From: JACDBD01 sp050743385
GTDB taxonomy: Bacteria; Actinomycetota; Acidimicrobiia; IMCC26256; JACDBD01
Length of the DNA: 43,646 nucleotides
Reading direction: 5' to 3'
Assembly: GCA_050743385.1 (NCBI GenBank)
Contig: JBOGFJ010000079.1
Location: forward strand, 1 to 43,646
In this document: positions 1-8,376 of the stretch, piece by piece
How the letters are laid out: each line of letters starts with the position of its first letter
Numbering within the stretch: the stretch's first letter is position 1
Made by a program: the position numbers and the translations under genes
Notes under the pieces: model-generated
Told to the model about the DNA's origin: nothing
The model's database searches: none
The model's input: the letters and a program-made list of their open reading frames with translations, nothing else

Positions 1-429
1 CCCACGGAGGCGGCGCCCAGCGCGGCCGCGCCGACCGAACCGGTCCCGACGACCGCCGCCGCCGGTGGCGAGCCGCCCCAGACCGGCGAACGCTTCTTCC
101 TCGACGAGGGCGACGACGGACGGCCGCCCCACGACGACGGCGGGCCGAGCCGGCGCCTGGCGGTGATCCTGGGCCTGGTGATCGTGGCCGCGATCGTGCT
201 CGGCGGTGGGGCGCTCCTGCTCGCCAGCGGCGGCGGCGGCGGCGGCGACGGCGACGGCAACGCCACCACGACGACGGAGCCGGCTCCGACAACGGAGGAG
301 ACCACGCCGGCGACGCAAGGCACGACGCCGACGACGAATGCGCCGCCGACCACGAACGCGCCGACCACCACCACGGCGACGACGACCACCACGCCGCCGA
401 CGACGACCACCACACCGCCGACGACGTAA
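1..429 (+). CDS. C-terminal part of a single-pass membrane protein with Thr/Pro-rich tail (5' partial)
   Basis: The frame is open from the first base to a TAA at 427-429, so the gene begins outside the window. About 45 hydrophilic residues (Pro/Ala/Glu/Asp-rich) are followed by a short basic stretch (PSRRLA) and one hydrophobic segment of about 22 residues (VILGLVIVAAIVLGGGALLL). After that come a glycine run, a few Asp/Gly residues and about 60 residues almost wholly of Thr, Pro and Ala. The basic-in pattern suggests a cytoplasmic N-terminal region and an exported, low-complexity, possibly glycosylated tail. This layout is common in actinobacterial FHA, zinc-ribbon and kinase-type membrane proteins, but the diagnostic N-terminal domain is missing, so no function can be assigned. 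It converges on purL. Confidence 0.75.
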   Translation, partial: PTEAAPSAAAPTEPVPTTAAAGGEPPQTGERFFLDEGDDGRPPHDDGGPSRRLAVILGLVIVAAIVLGGGALLLASGGGGGGDGDGNATTTTEPAPTTEETTPATQGTTPTTNAPPTTNAPTTTTATTTTTPPTTTTTPPTT

Positions 430-448
430 CGCCGCCGACGACGTAACG
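415..448. repeat. 17-bp exact tandem duplication over a stop codon
   Basis: The unit CCGCCGACGACGTAACG occurs at 415-431 and again, without a gap, at 432-448. The first copy contains the TAA stop of the upstream gene; the second repeats the stop in the same sequence context, in a different frame. It extends the ACG/CCG-rich tract that encodes the Thr/Pro tail and looks like a recent slippage duplication. Confidence 0.9.
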
Positions 449-454
449 CCGCGG

Positions 455-2758
455 CTACCCGGCGGGCGCGACCGCGCCCAGTGCCCGCGGGATCGCGTCG
501 CGCCAGGCGGTGGCGGCGGCGGCGAGGGCGACCTCGAACGCGCCCGCGGCGACGAGTCGATCGCCGCCGGTCTCGCCGAGCTCCTCGGCGGGAACGCCGG
601 CTTCACGCGCGGCGGCGGTGACGACGGCCGCCTGATCGGGCGTCACCGTCACGATCACCCGTGACGCCGACTCCGCGAAGCAGCCCGCCGCCGCCGCGAC
701 CGACGCCGGGAGGGTGACGCGGAACCCGGTCTCCCCCGCGATCGCCATCTCCGCCAGCGCCACCGCCAGGCCGCCGTCGGCGCAGTCGTGCACACCGGTG
801 ACCAGGCGCCGTGCCACCAGGTCGCACACGAACCCATGGAGCGCGGCGGCCGCGGTCACGTCGGCGACGGGTGGCGCACCGCCGTCGAGTCCGTGCACCA
901 CCGCGGCCCACTCCGACCCGCCCAGCTCGGCTCGGGTGTCGCCGAGCAGCACGACGCGGTCGCCCGGCGCCAGGCGGGCCCCGGGCGGCAGGTCGGCGAG
1001 CTCGTCGATGAGCCCGAGGACGCCGATCACCGGTGTGGGATCGATATCGGCGCCGCGCGACTCGTTGTAGAAGCTCACATTGCCGCCGATGACGGGGAGG
1101 CCCAGCGCGGTGCAGGCGTCGGCCATCCCGTCGACGACCTCGGAGAACTGCCACATCACGTCGGGATGTTCGGGATTGCCGAAGTTGAGACAGTTGACGA
1201 GCGCGAGCGGGTGCGCCCCGGCGCAGGCGACGTTGCGAGCAGCCTCGAGCACCGCCAGGCGGGCGCCGGCTCGCGGGTCGAGGCGACAGAACCGGCCCTT
1301 GCCGTCGGTGGCGAGCGCGAGGGCGCGCTGGGTGCCCTTGAGCCGGAGCACCGCGGCGTCGCCGCCCGGGCCCACCACGGTGTTGAGGTAGAGCTGGTGG
1401 TCGTACTGGCGCCACACCCACGACTTGTCGGCGATCGTCGGGGTCGCGAGCAACTGCAGGAGCTCGCCGGAGAGGTCGGTGCCGCGCGGGAACTGCCGGG
1501 CGAGCACGGGCCAGGGATCGGCGGCAGCGAGCACGTCCTGCCCGGCCGGCCGGCGCCGCTCGCGCTCGTAGACGGGACCGTCGCCGAGGCTCTCGACCGG
1601 CACGTCGGCGACCGGCTCCCGGTCGGACGACCCCAGGGTCGGCGCATCGCCCCGCGGCGGCTCGGGATTGGCGCCCGGAACACCCACCGCGTCGAAGAGG
1701 CCGTCGTAGACGCGGAAGCGCCCGGTGCCCGTGACCCGACCGACGACGGCGGCGCGGATCTCCCAGCGCTCGCAGAGCGCCAGCACCTCGTCGAGGTGGT
1801 GCGGCGCGACGATCGCGAGCATGCGCTCCTGGCTCTCCGATGTGAGTACCTCGACCGGGTTCATGCCGGGTTCGCGCTTGTGGACACGGGCGGCGTCGAC
1901 GTCCATTCCCGCGCCCGCCTTGGCCGCGGTCTCGGACGCAGCGCAGGAGAGACCGGCGGCGCCGAGGTCTTGGACGCCGACGGCGAGACCGGCGTCGAGC
2001 AGCGCCAGGCAGGTCTCGATCAGCTTCTTCTCCTCGAGCGGATCGCCGACCTGCACCGACGGGCGCTTGTCTTCGTCACCCTCGGCGAAGCCGGCTGACG
2101 CGAGCACGCTCGCACCGCCGATGCCATCGCGGCCGGTCGACGATCCGAGCAGCACCGCGAGATTTCCCTCGCCCGACGCGCGGGCGAGCACGAGCCGGTC
2201 GTGCGGGAGCAACCCGAGGCAGAACACGTTGACGAGTGGGTTGTCGCGATAGCAGTCGTCGAACACGACCTCGCCACCGACCGTCGGGACGCCGACCGCA
2301 TTGCCGTAGCCGCTGATTCCCGAGACCACGCCTTCGAACAGGTAGCGGGTGCGGGCATCGTCGAGCGGACCGAAGCGGAGCGGGTCCATGAGCGCGATCG
2401 GGCGAGCGCCCATCGAGAACACGTCGCGGATGATGCCGCCGACACCCGTGGCGGCGCCCTGGTAAGGCTCGACCGCGGAGGGATGGTTGTGGCTCTCGAT
2501 CCGCACGGCCACGGCCAAGCCGTCGCCGACGTCGACGACGCCTGCGCCCTCACCGGGGCCGACGAGCACCCACGGCGCCTCCGTCGGCAGCCGCCGGAGG
2601 TGGACCCGCGACGACTTGTACGAGCAGTGCTCCGACCACATCACCGCGTACATCGCGAGCTCCAGCGCGGTCGGATCGCGCCCGAGCAGGCCGACGACCG
2701 CGTCGAGCTCGTCGTCGGTGAGCCCGAGCTGGCGGTGCAGCGGTTGGTTGGTCGCCAC
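455..2758 (-). CDS. purL: phosphoribosylformylglycinamidine synthase subunit PurL
   Basis: This is the ATP-dependent subunit that converts FGAR plus ammonia to FGAM in de novo purine synthesis, acting with PurQ (glutaminase) and PurS. At 767 residues it is the expected size for the small, separate PurL of the three-part enzyme. Visible family motifs are WSEHCSYKSSR (about residues 41-51, with the conserved His), RIESHNHPSAVEPYQGAATG, GNAVGVPTVGGEV, QDLGAAGLSCAASE, SESQERM, VIGGNVSFYNE and GVHDCADGGLAVALAEMA, covering both duplicated AIRS-like halves. The start is a GTG with a -10-like TAGCCT six bases upstream and no clear ribosome site, so the mRNA is probably leaderless. Unlike the usual purSQL order, purL here is 14 kb from purQ. 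Confidence 0.97.
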   Translation of the reverse strand: MATNQPLHRQLGLTDDELDAVVGLLGRDPTALELAMYAVMWSEHCSYKSSRVHLRRLPTEAPWVLVGPGEGAGVVDVGDGLAVAVRIESHNHPSAVEPYQGAATGVGGIIRDVFSMGARPIALMDPLRFGPLDDARTRYLFEGVVSGISGYGNAVGVPTVGGEVVFDDCYRDNPLVNVFCLGLLPHDRLVLARASGEGNLAVLLGSSTGRDGIGGASVLASAGFAEGDEDKRPSVQVGDPLEEKKLIETCLALLDAGLAVGVQDLGAAGLSCAASETAAKAGAGMDVDAARVHKREPGMNPVEVLTSESQERMLAIVAPHHLDEVLALCERWEIRAAVVGRVTGTGRFRVYDGLFDAVGVPGANPEPPRGDAPTLGSSDREPVADVPVESLGDGPVYERERRRPAGQDVLAAADPWPVLARQFPRGTDLSGELLQLLATPTIADKSWVWRQYDHQLYLNTVVGPGGDAAVLRLKGTQRALALATDGKGRFCRLDPRAGARLAVLEAARNVACAGAHPLALVNCLNFGNPEHPDVMWQFSEVVDGMADACTALGLPVIGGNVSFYNESRGADIDPTPVIGVLGLIDELADLPPGARLAPGDRVVLLGDTRAELGGSEWAAVVHGLDGGAPPVADVTAAAALHGFVCDLVARRLVTGVHDCADGGLAVALAEMAIAGETGFRVTLPASVAAAAGCFAESASRVIVTVTPDQAAVVTAAAREAGVPAEELGETGGDRLVAAGAFEVALAAAATAWRDAIPRALGAVAPAG
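464..479. terminator. possible GC hairpin at the convergent end of purL
   Basis: The arms GGGCGCG (464-470) and CGCGCCC (473-479) are perfect inverted copies two bases apart, so the actual hairpin would open to a 4-nt loop. It lies inside the last codons of purL, between convergent genes. There is no T-run, so the terminator role is a guess from position only. Confidence 0.25.
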
Positions 2759-2764
2759 TCCCGG

Positions 2765-2770
2765 AGGCTA
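2765..2770 (-). promoter_or_regulatory. -10 box of a likely leaderless purL promoter
   Basis: On the minus strand TAGCCT is followed by six bases and then the purL GTG. The hexamer fits the actinobacterial TANNNT pattern and is identical to the dnaK -10 box at 35035-35040. No convincing -35 was seen. Confidence 0.45.
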
Positions 2771-2797
2771 ACGCCGCACCTGCGAGGCGACGCGCTC

Positions 2798-3022
2798 TCA
2801 GGTACGTGGATCGCGCTCGTCGTCGAAGAGATCTCCGACGACCTCGGCCACCCTCTCGAGCAGGTCGGGGTGCTCGTCGGGGTCGCGCTCGGCCGGGCGC
2901 CCATCCTCGGCCGGTCTCGGTTCAGTCGGCGCGGGAACGACCTGGGCCCCCTCTTCCGGCGCACCAGGCTTCCCCGGCCCGTCCGCACTCCTCGGAGCCG
3001 GCTTCCTCCCCGTCAACTCCAC
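2798..3022 (-). CDS. small acidic hypothetical protein upstream of purL
   Basis: This is the only plausible gene in the 374-bp gap between purL and the LuxR-type gene. It encodes 74 residues from GTG (3020-3022) or 72 from a TTG at 3014-3016; the TTG has AAGGGAG five bases upstream and may be the real start. The product begins MTGRKPAP (TTG start), has a Pro/Glu-rich middle and ends with an acidic amphipathic stretch, LLERVAEVVGDLFDDERDP. It stops 39 bp before the purL start, on the same strand. No family was recognised. Residue composition and the ribosome site argue for a real gene; the small size and lack of homology evidence argue for caution. Confidence 0.45.
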   Translation of the reverse strand: MELTGRKPAPRSADGPGKPGAPEEGAQVVPAPTEPRPAEDGRPAERDPDEHPDLLERVAEVVGDLFDDERDPRT

Positions 3023-3091
3023 TCCCTTCGGAAAGGCGCGTTCCTGACCGAGCAGACCGTCGAGAGCACGGTGAACGAATGCCGAGCAGCG

Positions 3092-3114
3092 GTCATCGGT
3101 GAACTCACCTAGAT
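3092..3114. promoter_or_regulatory. 23-bp inverted-repeat copy 1 with internal palindrome, upstream of the LuxR-type gene
   Basis: These 23 bases are the exact reverse complement of 6059-6081. Inside is the dyad GGTGAACTCACC (3099-3110; arms GGTGA/TCACC, 2-bp spacer). It lies 10 bp upstream of the -10 box at 3121-3126, where an operator or activator site would be expected. The other copy is in the next intergenic gap, before the MMPL gene, so one regulator may bind both. Confidence 0.6.
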
Positions 3115-3120
3115 GGGAAA

Positions 3121-3126
3121 TACGAT
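3121..3126 (+). promoter_or_regulatory. -10 box of a likely leaderless promoter for the LuxR-type gene
   Basis: TACGAT is followed by six bases and the ATG at 3133. No ribosome-binding sequence is visible. The spacing matches the other leaderless-type starts in this window. Confidence 0.4.
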
Positions 3127-3132
3127 CGGCGG

Positions 3133-5991
3133 ATGCTCGTAGGCCGAGAAGGGCAGCTCGCACTCCTGAGGGCCCTGGGCAGGGAGGCGCGCGCGGGGGC
3201 GGGGCAGGTGCTCCTCCTCGAAGGCGAGGCCGGTATCGGGAAGTCGGCGCTCCTCGACGCGTGCGTGGCGCAGTGCGAGCGCGACGGAGTCGTGGTGCTC
3301 CGCGGTCAGGGCGACGAGCTGGGCGCGACGAGGCCATTCGCCCCCCTCCTCGATGCCCTTGCTCACGGTCCCCACGGTGAGCAGACGCAGCGCGCGGTCC
3401 GCGAACGGATCGGGCGGGAGCGAAGTTCGCCGCACACCCTGCTCGAGACCGAGCCCGGCCTCCAGTCGGTGCTGGTCGACGACCTCGTGAACCGGATCGA
3501 GGAGCTGTGTGTCGACCAGCCGGTCGCGCTGTGCGTCGACGACCTGCACTGGGCCGACGGCGCGACGCTCACTGCACTGGCGTCGTTGGTACGCCGCGCC
3601 GTCGACCTGCCGCTCCTCGTTGCGCTGGCAATGCGCCCGATACCGCGCAGCGGTGACCTCGCCGCGTTCGTGGACATGCTCGATGACCGGCCTCCCGGCG
3701 TGCGCGCGACCCGCGCCGAGGTCGACCCTCTGGGACCCGACGACGTGAACGTGCTCGCGACCGGGGTGCTCGGAGCCCGGCCGGGACCGGGTCTCGACAG
3801 CCTCCTCGGTGCCTGCGCGGGGAACCCGCTCCTCGTCGTCGAGATGCTTGCGTCTCTGCGCGACGCCGGGCTGCTGGCGCGGAACGCCGGGACGGTCGAC
3901 ACGGCCACCGACCCGGCCGACCTGCACCTGCCGACGACGCTCACCCAGACGGTGCGGCGGCGGATGGCCCGCCTCGACGAAGAGCTGAAAGCCGTCGCCA
4001 CCGTCGCCGCGCTGCTGGGGACCCGCTTCACCCTCGGTGACCTCGCGTCGGTGACGGCACGGCCGGCGACCGAGCTGTTCCCGCTCGTCCAGACCCTGAT
4101 CGAGGCTCGGCTGTTCACCGACGACGGCACCGCACTCTCGTACCGGCATGACCTCGTGCGCGAGGCGGTCGTCTCGGCCCTGCCAGAGAGCGTCCGCGCC
4201 GAGCTGCACCGTGGGATCGCCCGCGCTCTCCAGGACGCGGGTGCACCGACCATGCGCGTGGCCGAGCAGCTCGCGCTGGGCGCGACCCCCGGTTCGGTCG
4301 AGGCCGTCTCGGTGTTGCGGAGCGCAGCCGAGGAGATCGCCCAGCAGGACCCGGGAGGCGCGGCGTCGCTGCTCCGACGGGCGCTCGAGCTCAGCGCACC
4401 CACCGACAGCCAGCGCGACCTCGTGCACGCGCAGCTCGTCGATGCCCTTTCGTGGAGCGGCCAGGTGACCGAGGCGCAGGCGATGGCCGACGAGGTCTTG
4501 TCGCGACCGGTCAGCCCGGACGCGGAGATCGGGCTGCGATCCGCGCTCAGCCGGTCGCTCTTGCTGCTGGCGCGACCGCACGACGCCATCCCCCACGAGG
4601 AGCGGCTCATCGAGTTGCGGCGAGGTGAGGGACGGTCGACAGCGTCGGCGCTGTCAGAGTGCGCGGCCTGCCGGGTATTCGGCCTCGACCTCGACGGCGC
4701 GCTCCACGACGCGGCCGAGGGGGTCCGGCTCGGTGAGCAAGACGGCGACGCCATGGCGGTGATCCTCGGGCTGTCGATCCAGGCGTTCGCCCAGACGGCG
4801 CTGGGTCACAGTGCCGTGGCCGTGGATCTCGCGACCCGGGCAGCCACCCTCGCGGATGCGACACCGGGTGGGGAGGGCCACCGCTTGCACCCCAACCTGT
4901 ACCGCGGCGTCGCGCTCCAGTCGCTCGGCCGGCACACGGAGGCGGCGCACGCGCTCGAGCGCGGCCGGACCCTCGGCGAGGCGCTCGGCGCGGCCTGGGC
5001 GCTGCCCATCTACCACCTCACCACCGCCCTCGCCCACTGGGACAGCGGCCGCTGGGACGACCTCCTGACCGAGATCGACGCCGGCACCGTTCACAGCGAA
5101 GAGCGGGCGCTCTCGATCGGGCAGGCATGGGCTTGTGCCGTCGCCGGCCGGGTCCACGTGCACCGAGGTGAGCTCGATCAGGCGGGGGTGATGCTCGACG
5201 CCGGCGACCGCATCGTGCAGGAACGGGGCATGCAGTTCGGGGGTGACTGGCTCGCGCTCTCGCGGGCGCTCCTGCTCGAAGCGCAGGGCAGACGGGCGGA
5301 CGGTCTCGACCTCCTGCGGCTGGTCTGGGAGACCGCCGCCGGGTTGCACGCGTCGGCATCGCTCGTGCTCGTCGGCGGTGACCTCGCCCGTCTGGCCGTG
5401 GAGGCGGGTGACGACGAGGGCGCACACCGGGTCGCGTCCGAGCTCGCCCGGCTCGTCGACCTCTCGCCGGACGATCTCGTCGTGCGAGGGCGCGAGCGGC
5501 GCGCCCGCGGGCTCGCGGACCGCGACGCCGGCGCCCTCCGTGCATCCGTCGAAGCCTTCGACCGGCTCGGTCACCGGTTCGAGACCGCGCTCGTACGAGC
5601 CGAGCTCGCCGAGCTGCTTCTCGCGCACGGTCGAGCCGACGACGCGTCGGGGCTGTTCGAAGAGTCTCTTGCCGGCTTCGACGCGATCGGCGCCGCGCCG
5701 GATGCCGACCGCGTGCGCGCCCGCCTGGCTCGCCTGGCGCCGTCGAAGGACCGCGTCCCCGCGCCCCGACGGGCGGTGTCGGGGTGGGATGCCCTGACCC
5801 CGACCGAGCTCGAGGTCGTCGACGAGGTTTGTGGCGGGCGGTCGAACCCGCAGGTGGCCGAGCGCCTGGGCATCAGCCGCCGGACGGTCGAGGCCCATCT
5901 GCGCAGCATCTACTCCAAGCTCGGCGTGTCGACGCGACTGGCGCTCGCGATCGCCCAGCGCGAACGCGCGGTCGCACCCACGCCGGATTGA
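3133..5991 (+). CDS. LuxR-family transcriptional regulator with AAA+ ATPase domain (LAL type)
   Basis: This 952-residue protein has the large-ATP-binding LuxR (MalT/LAL) layout. An AAA_16-type P-loop domain starts at the N-terminus, with Walker A GEAGIGKS near residues 31-38 and Walker B ALCVDDLHWAD near 133-143. A long helical, TPR-like middle region follows (about 350-860). A C-terminal LuxR HTH is seen from about 885: LTPTELEVVDEVCGG, then ERLGISRRTVEAHLRSIYSKLGV. Such proteins are ligand-responsive activators. The site flanking its promoter recurs downstream, before the MMPL transporter gene, suggesting that it or another regulator controls both. The ligand and regulon are unknown. The start ATG lies six bases after a TACGAT box. 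Confidence 0.9.
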   Translation: MLVGREGQLALLRALGREARAGAGQVLLLEGEAGIGKSALLDACVAQCERDGVVVLRGQGDELGATRPFAPLLDALAHGPHGEQTQRAVRERIGRERSSPHTLLETEPGLQSVLVDDLVNRIEELCVDQPVALCVDDLHWADGATLTALASLVRRAVDLPLLVALAMRPIPRSGDLAAFVDMLDDRPPGVRATRAEVDPLGPDDVNVLATGVLGARPGPGLDSLLGACAGNPLLVVEMLASLRDAGLLARNAGTVDTATDPADLHLPTTLTQTVRRRMARLDEELKAVATVAALLGTRFTLGDLASVTARPATELFPLVQTLIEARLFTDDGTALSYRHDLVREAVVSALPESVRAELHRGIARALQDAGAPTMRVAEQLALGATPGSVEAVSVLRSAAEEIAQQDPGGAASLLRRALELSAPTDSQRDLVHAQLVDALSWSGQVTEAQAMADEVLSRPVSPDAEIGLRSALSRSLLLLARPHDAIPHEERLIELRRGEGRSTASALSECAACRVFGLDLDGALHDAAEGVRLGEQDGDAMAVILGLSIQAFAQTALGHSAVAVDLATRAATLADATPGGEGHRLHPNLYRGVALQSLGRHTEAAHALERGRTLGEALGAAWALPIYHLTTALAHWDSGRWDDLLTEIDAGTVHSEERALSIGQAWACAVAGRVHVHRGELDQAGVMLDAGDRIVQERGMQFGGDWLALSRALLLEAQGRRADGLDLLRLVWETAAGLHASASLVLVGGDLARLAVEAGDDEGAHRVASELARLVDLSPDDLVVRGRERRARGLADRDAGALRASVEAFDRLGHRFETALVRAELAELLLAHGRADDASGLFEESLAGFDAIGAAPDADRVRARLARLAPSKDRVPAPRRAVSGWDALTPTELEVVDEVCGGRSNPQVAERLGISRRTVEAHLRSIYSKLGVSTRLALAIAQRERAVAPTPD

Positions 5992-6058
5992 GGTCAAACC
6001 ACCCGTTTCGCTCGCCTGGACCCGGGAGAAGCGAAAGCAGCACGCGCTCGAACCAGGG

Positions 6059-6081
6059 ATCTAGGTGAGTTCACCGATGAC
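6059..6081. promoter_or_regulatory. 23-bp inverted-repeat copy 2, upstream of the MMPL transporter gene
   Basis: Exact inverted copy of 3092-3114, with the palindrome GGTGAGTTCACC at 6064-6075. It sits in the 168-bp gap between the LuxR-type gene and the transporter gene. The rest of the gap shows no other gene. A ribosome site-like AGGTGAG followed at normal spacing by ATG (6077) is embedded in it, but the reading frame from there is not convincing. Confidence 0.6.
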
Positions 6082-6159
6082 GACGGGGCTCGCCGACCGT
6101 ACGGTCCGTCGCGATGCGCGCGATGTTCGATGTCCTACCGGGCAGCTGAGGGGAAGCGG

Positions 6160-8373
6160 ATGCGATCCCTCGCGCGCTTCGTCCTTCGGCGACGGCGGTG
6201 GATCCTCGGCGGCACCCTCGTCTTCCTGCTCGCTGCCGGGGCCTTCGGCAGTTCCGTAGCCTCTCATCTCTCGGTCGGCGGATTCGAGGATCCCGAGTCG
6301 GAGTCGGCGAAGACCGAGCGCAGCCTTCGGGAGCAGTTCGGGGCGGGCGACCCGGACTTCATTCTCCTCGTCACCTCGATCGACGGCGACGTGGACATGC
6401 CGACCGCGGTGCGCGCCGGCCGGGCGCTGACAGACGAGCTGTCGAGCGAGAGGCACGTCGCCGACGCGGTCTCGTACTGGAGCCCGAACAACGCGCCGCC
6501 ACTCCGCAGCGCCGACGGATCCCAGGCGCTCGTGCTCGCGCGACTCGTTGGCGACGACGACGAGGTGCGGGCGGTGGCCGAGGAGCTCTCGCCGCGGTAC
6601 ACGCGCCGCGGCGACGGGATCACGATCACGGTCGGCGGCGCGGGTGAGGTGTTCCGGCAAGTCACCGCCCAGGCGGAGGACGACCTCCGCCGCGCCGAGC
6701 TCCTGACTGCTCCCCTCGTCGCGATCGCGTTGCTCGTGGTGTTCGGGAGCATCGTCGCCGCGACACTGCCGTTCGCCGTCGCCGTGCTCGCGGTGCTCGG
6801 AACATTCCTGACGCTCACGGTCCTGGGCGAGCTGACGCAGGTCTCGATCTTCTCCTTGAACCTCACGACGGCGCTCGGCCTCGGGCTCGCCGTCGACTAC
6901 AGCCTGTTCGTCGTCTCTCGTTACCGCGAGGAGCTCGCCGCCGGGCGGCCGACGGAGGCGGCCATCTCGCGGACGATGCAGACCGCCGGCCGCACGGTCG
7001 CGTTCAGCGCGGCCACGGTGGCGGTGTCGCTGGCCGCCCTGCTCGTGTTCCCCGTCGCCTACCTGCGGTCGTTCGCGTACGCGGGCGTCGCGGTCGTCCT
7101 GCTCGCCGGCATCGGAGCCGTGGTCGTGCTCCCGGCGCTCCTCGCAGTGCTCGGGCCTCGCGTCGAGCGAGGGCAACTCTGGAAGCGGGCCGCGCGCGCC
7201 GGCAGCGGCTTCTGGCACGACCAGGCGACGCGGGTCATGCGTCGCCCGGTGCCCTACGCGGTCTTCGTCGTCGCGGTGCTCCTCCTTCTCGGGGCCCCGT
7301 TCCTGCGCCTCGAGGTGGGGCTCACCGACGACCGCGTGATCCCGGCCGGCCTGAGCAGCCGGGCGACCAACGACGCCATCAGGGAGAACTTCACGACGCG
7401 AGAAGCCGGTGCCCTCTCCGTCGTCGCCGACGCGGGCGACGGCACGATCGCGACCGCCGACATCGATTCGTACGCGACCCGGCTCTCCCGACTCGACAGC
7501 GTCGCGCGCGTGGATGCGCGTTCCGGGTACTACCTCGATGGGCAGCGACTCGCGCCCGACGAGCTCTCGGAGCGCTTTCGCGGCACGGGCTCGACGTGGC
7601 TGTCGGTCGTCCCCGACGTCGAGCCGTTCTCACCCGAAGGGGAGCAACTCGTGAGCGCGGTCCGCGAGCTCCCGAGCCCCTTCGAGGTCGCGGTGACCGG
7701 GCCTTCGGCGCGACTCGTCGACACGAAGGATTCGATCACGAGCCGGCTCCCGGCTGCGCTCGGCGTCGTCGCGCTGACAACCTTCGTTCTGCTGTTCCTG
7801 ATGGTCGGGAGCGTGGTCGTTCCCCTCAAGGCACTCGTGCTCAACGTGCTGAGCCTGACCGCCACGTTCGGCGCAATGGTGTGGGTATTCCAGGACGGGC
7901 ACTTGGCCGGCGCGCTCGACTTCACGCCAACCGGCTTCATCGACGTGTTCACCCCGATGCTCATGTTCTGCATCGCCTTCGGGCTCTCGATGGACTACGA
8001 GGTCTTCCTCCTGAGTCGCATCAAGGAGGAGTACGACCTCACCGGCGACAACCGCAACGCGGTGGCGCTCGGCCTGCAGCGCACGGGACGGATCGTGACG
8101 GCGGCAGCGGTGCTGCTCGCACTGGTGTTCGTGGCCTTCGCCACCTCCCAGGTCGCGATCGTGAAGCTGTTCGGAATTGGCCTCGCGCTCGCAGTACTCA
8201 TCGACGCGTTCCTGATCCGCGCCACCCTGCTGCCGGCGTTCATGCAGCTGGCCGGCCGCGCGAACTGGTGGGCGCCGCGGTCCATGCGGCGATGGCACCT
8301 CCGTTGGGGACTGTGGGAAGCGGAGCCGGTCGCGATCCTCGACGACGCTGTCCCGACCGGCGAGAGGGGCTGA
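6160..8373 (+). CDS. MMPL-family RND transporter
   Basis: An integral membrane protein of about 737 residues with the duplicated MMPL/SSD-like architecture: one N-terminal membrane segment, a roughly 125-residue exported loop, five more segments, then the same pattern again. Each half carries the diagnostic GxxxDY motif at the start of its fourth membrane segment (GLGLAVDYSLFVVSRYREE and AFGLSMDYEVFLLSRIKEE). Family members export lipids, siderophores or drugs using the proton gradient; the substrate here is unknown. An in-frame ATG exists at 6130, but the ATG at 6160 has a good ribosome site (GAGGGGA, about 6 bp upstream) and places the membrane segment normally, so I chose it. It is followed after 3 bp by a cNMP-binding protein gene. 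Confidence 0.93.
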   Translation: MRSLARFVLRRRRWILGGTLVFLLAAGAFGSSVASHLSVGGFEDPESESAKTERSLREQFGAGDPDFILLVTSIDGDVDMPTAVRAGRALTDELSSERHVADAVSYWSPNNAPPLRSADGSQALVLARLVGDDDEVRAVAEELSPRYTRRGDGITITVGGAGEVFRQVTAQAEDDLRRAELLTAPLVAIALLVVFGSIVAATLPFAVAVLAVLGTFLTLTVLGELTQVSIFSLNLTTALGLGLAVDYSLFVVSRYREELAAGRPTEAAISRTMQTAGRTVAFSAATVAVSLAALLVFPVAYLRSFAYAGVAVVLLAGIGAVVVLPALLAVLGPRVERGQLWKRAARAGSGFWHDQATRVMRRPVPYAVFVVAVLLLLGAPFLRLEVGLTDDRVIPAGLSSRATNDAIRENFTTREAGALSVVADAGDGTIATADIDSYATRLSRLDSVARVDARSGYYLDGQRLAPDELSERFRGTGSTWLSVVPDVEPFSPEGEQLVSAVRELPSPFEVAVTGPSARLVDTKDSITSRLPAALGVVALTTFVLLFLMVGSVVVPLKALVLNVLSLTATFGAMVWVFQDGHLAGALDFTPTGFIDVFTPMLMFCIAFGLSMDYEVFLLSRIKEEYDLTGDNRNAVALGLQRTGRIVTAAAVLLALVFVAFATSQVAIVKLFGIGLALAVLIDAFLIRATLLPAFMQLAGRANWWAPRSMRRWHLRWGLWEAEPVAILDDAVPTGERG

Positions 8374-8376
8374 GGA

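Noticed and set aside
2759..3132. Purine riboswitch or other leader before purL
   Set aside because: The likely promoter box is six bases before the start codon and no riboswitch-type conserved core was seen.
3092..6081. Insertion sequence with 23-bp terminal inverted repeats
   Set aside because: The gene inside is a transcription regulator, no transposase is present, and no target-site duplication is visible outside the repeats. Kept as operator or cassette hypothesis only.
6065..6259. Short frame beginning in the second 23-bp repeat (ribosome-site-like AGGTGAG then ATG)
   Set aside because: It overlaps the transporter gene in another frame and its product is not protein-like; the first repeat copy leads to only 27 codons.
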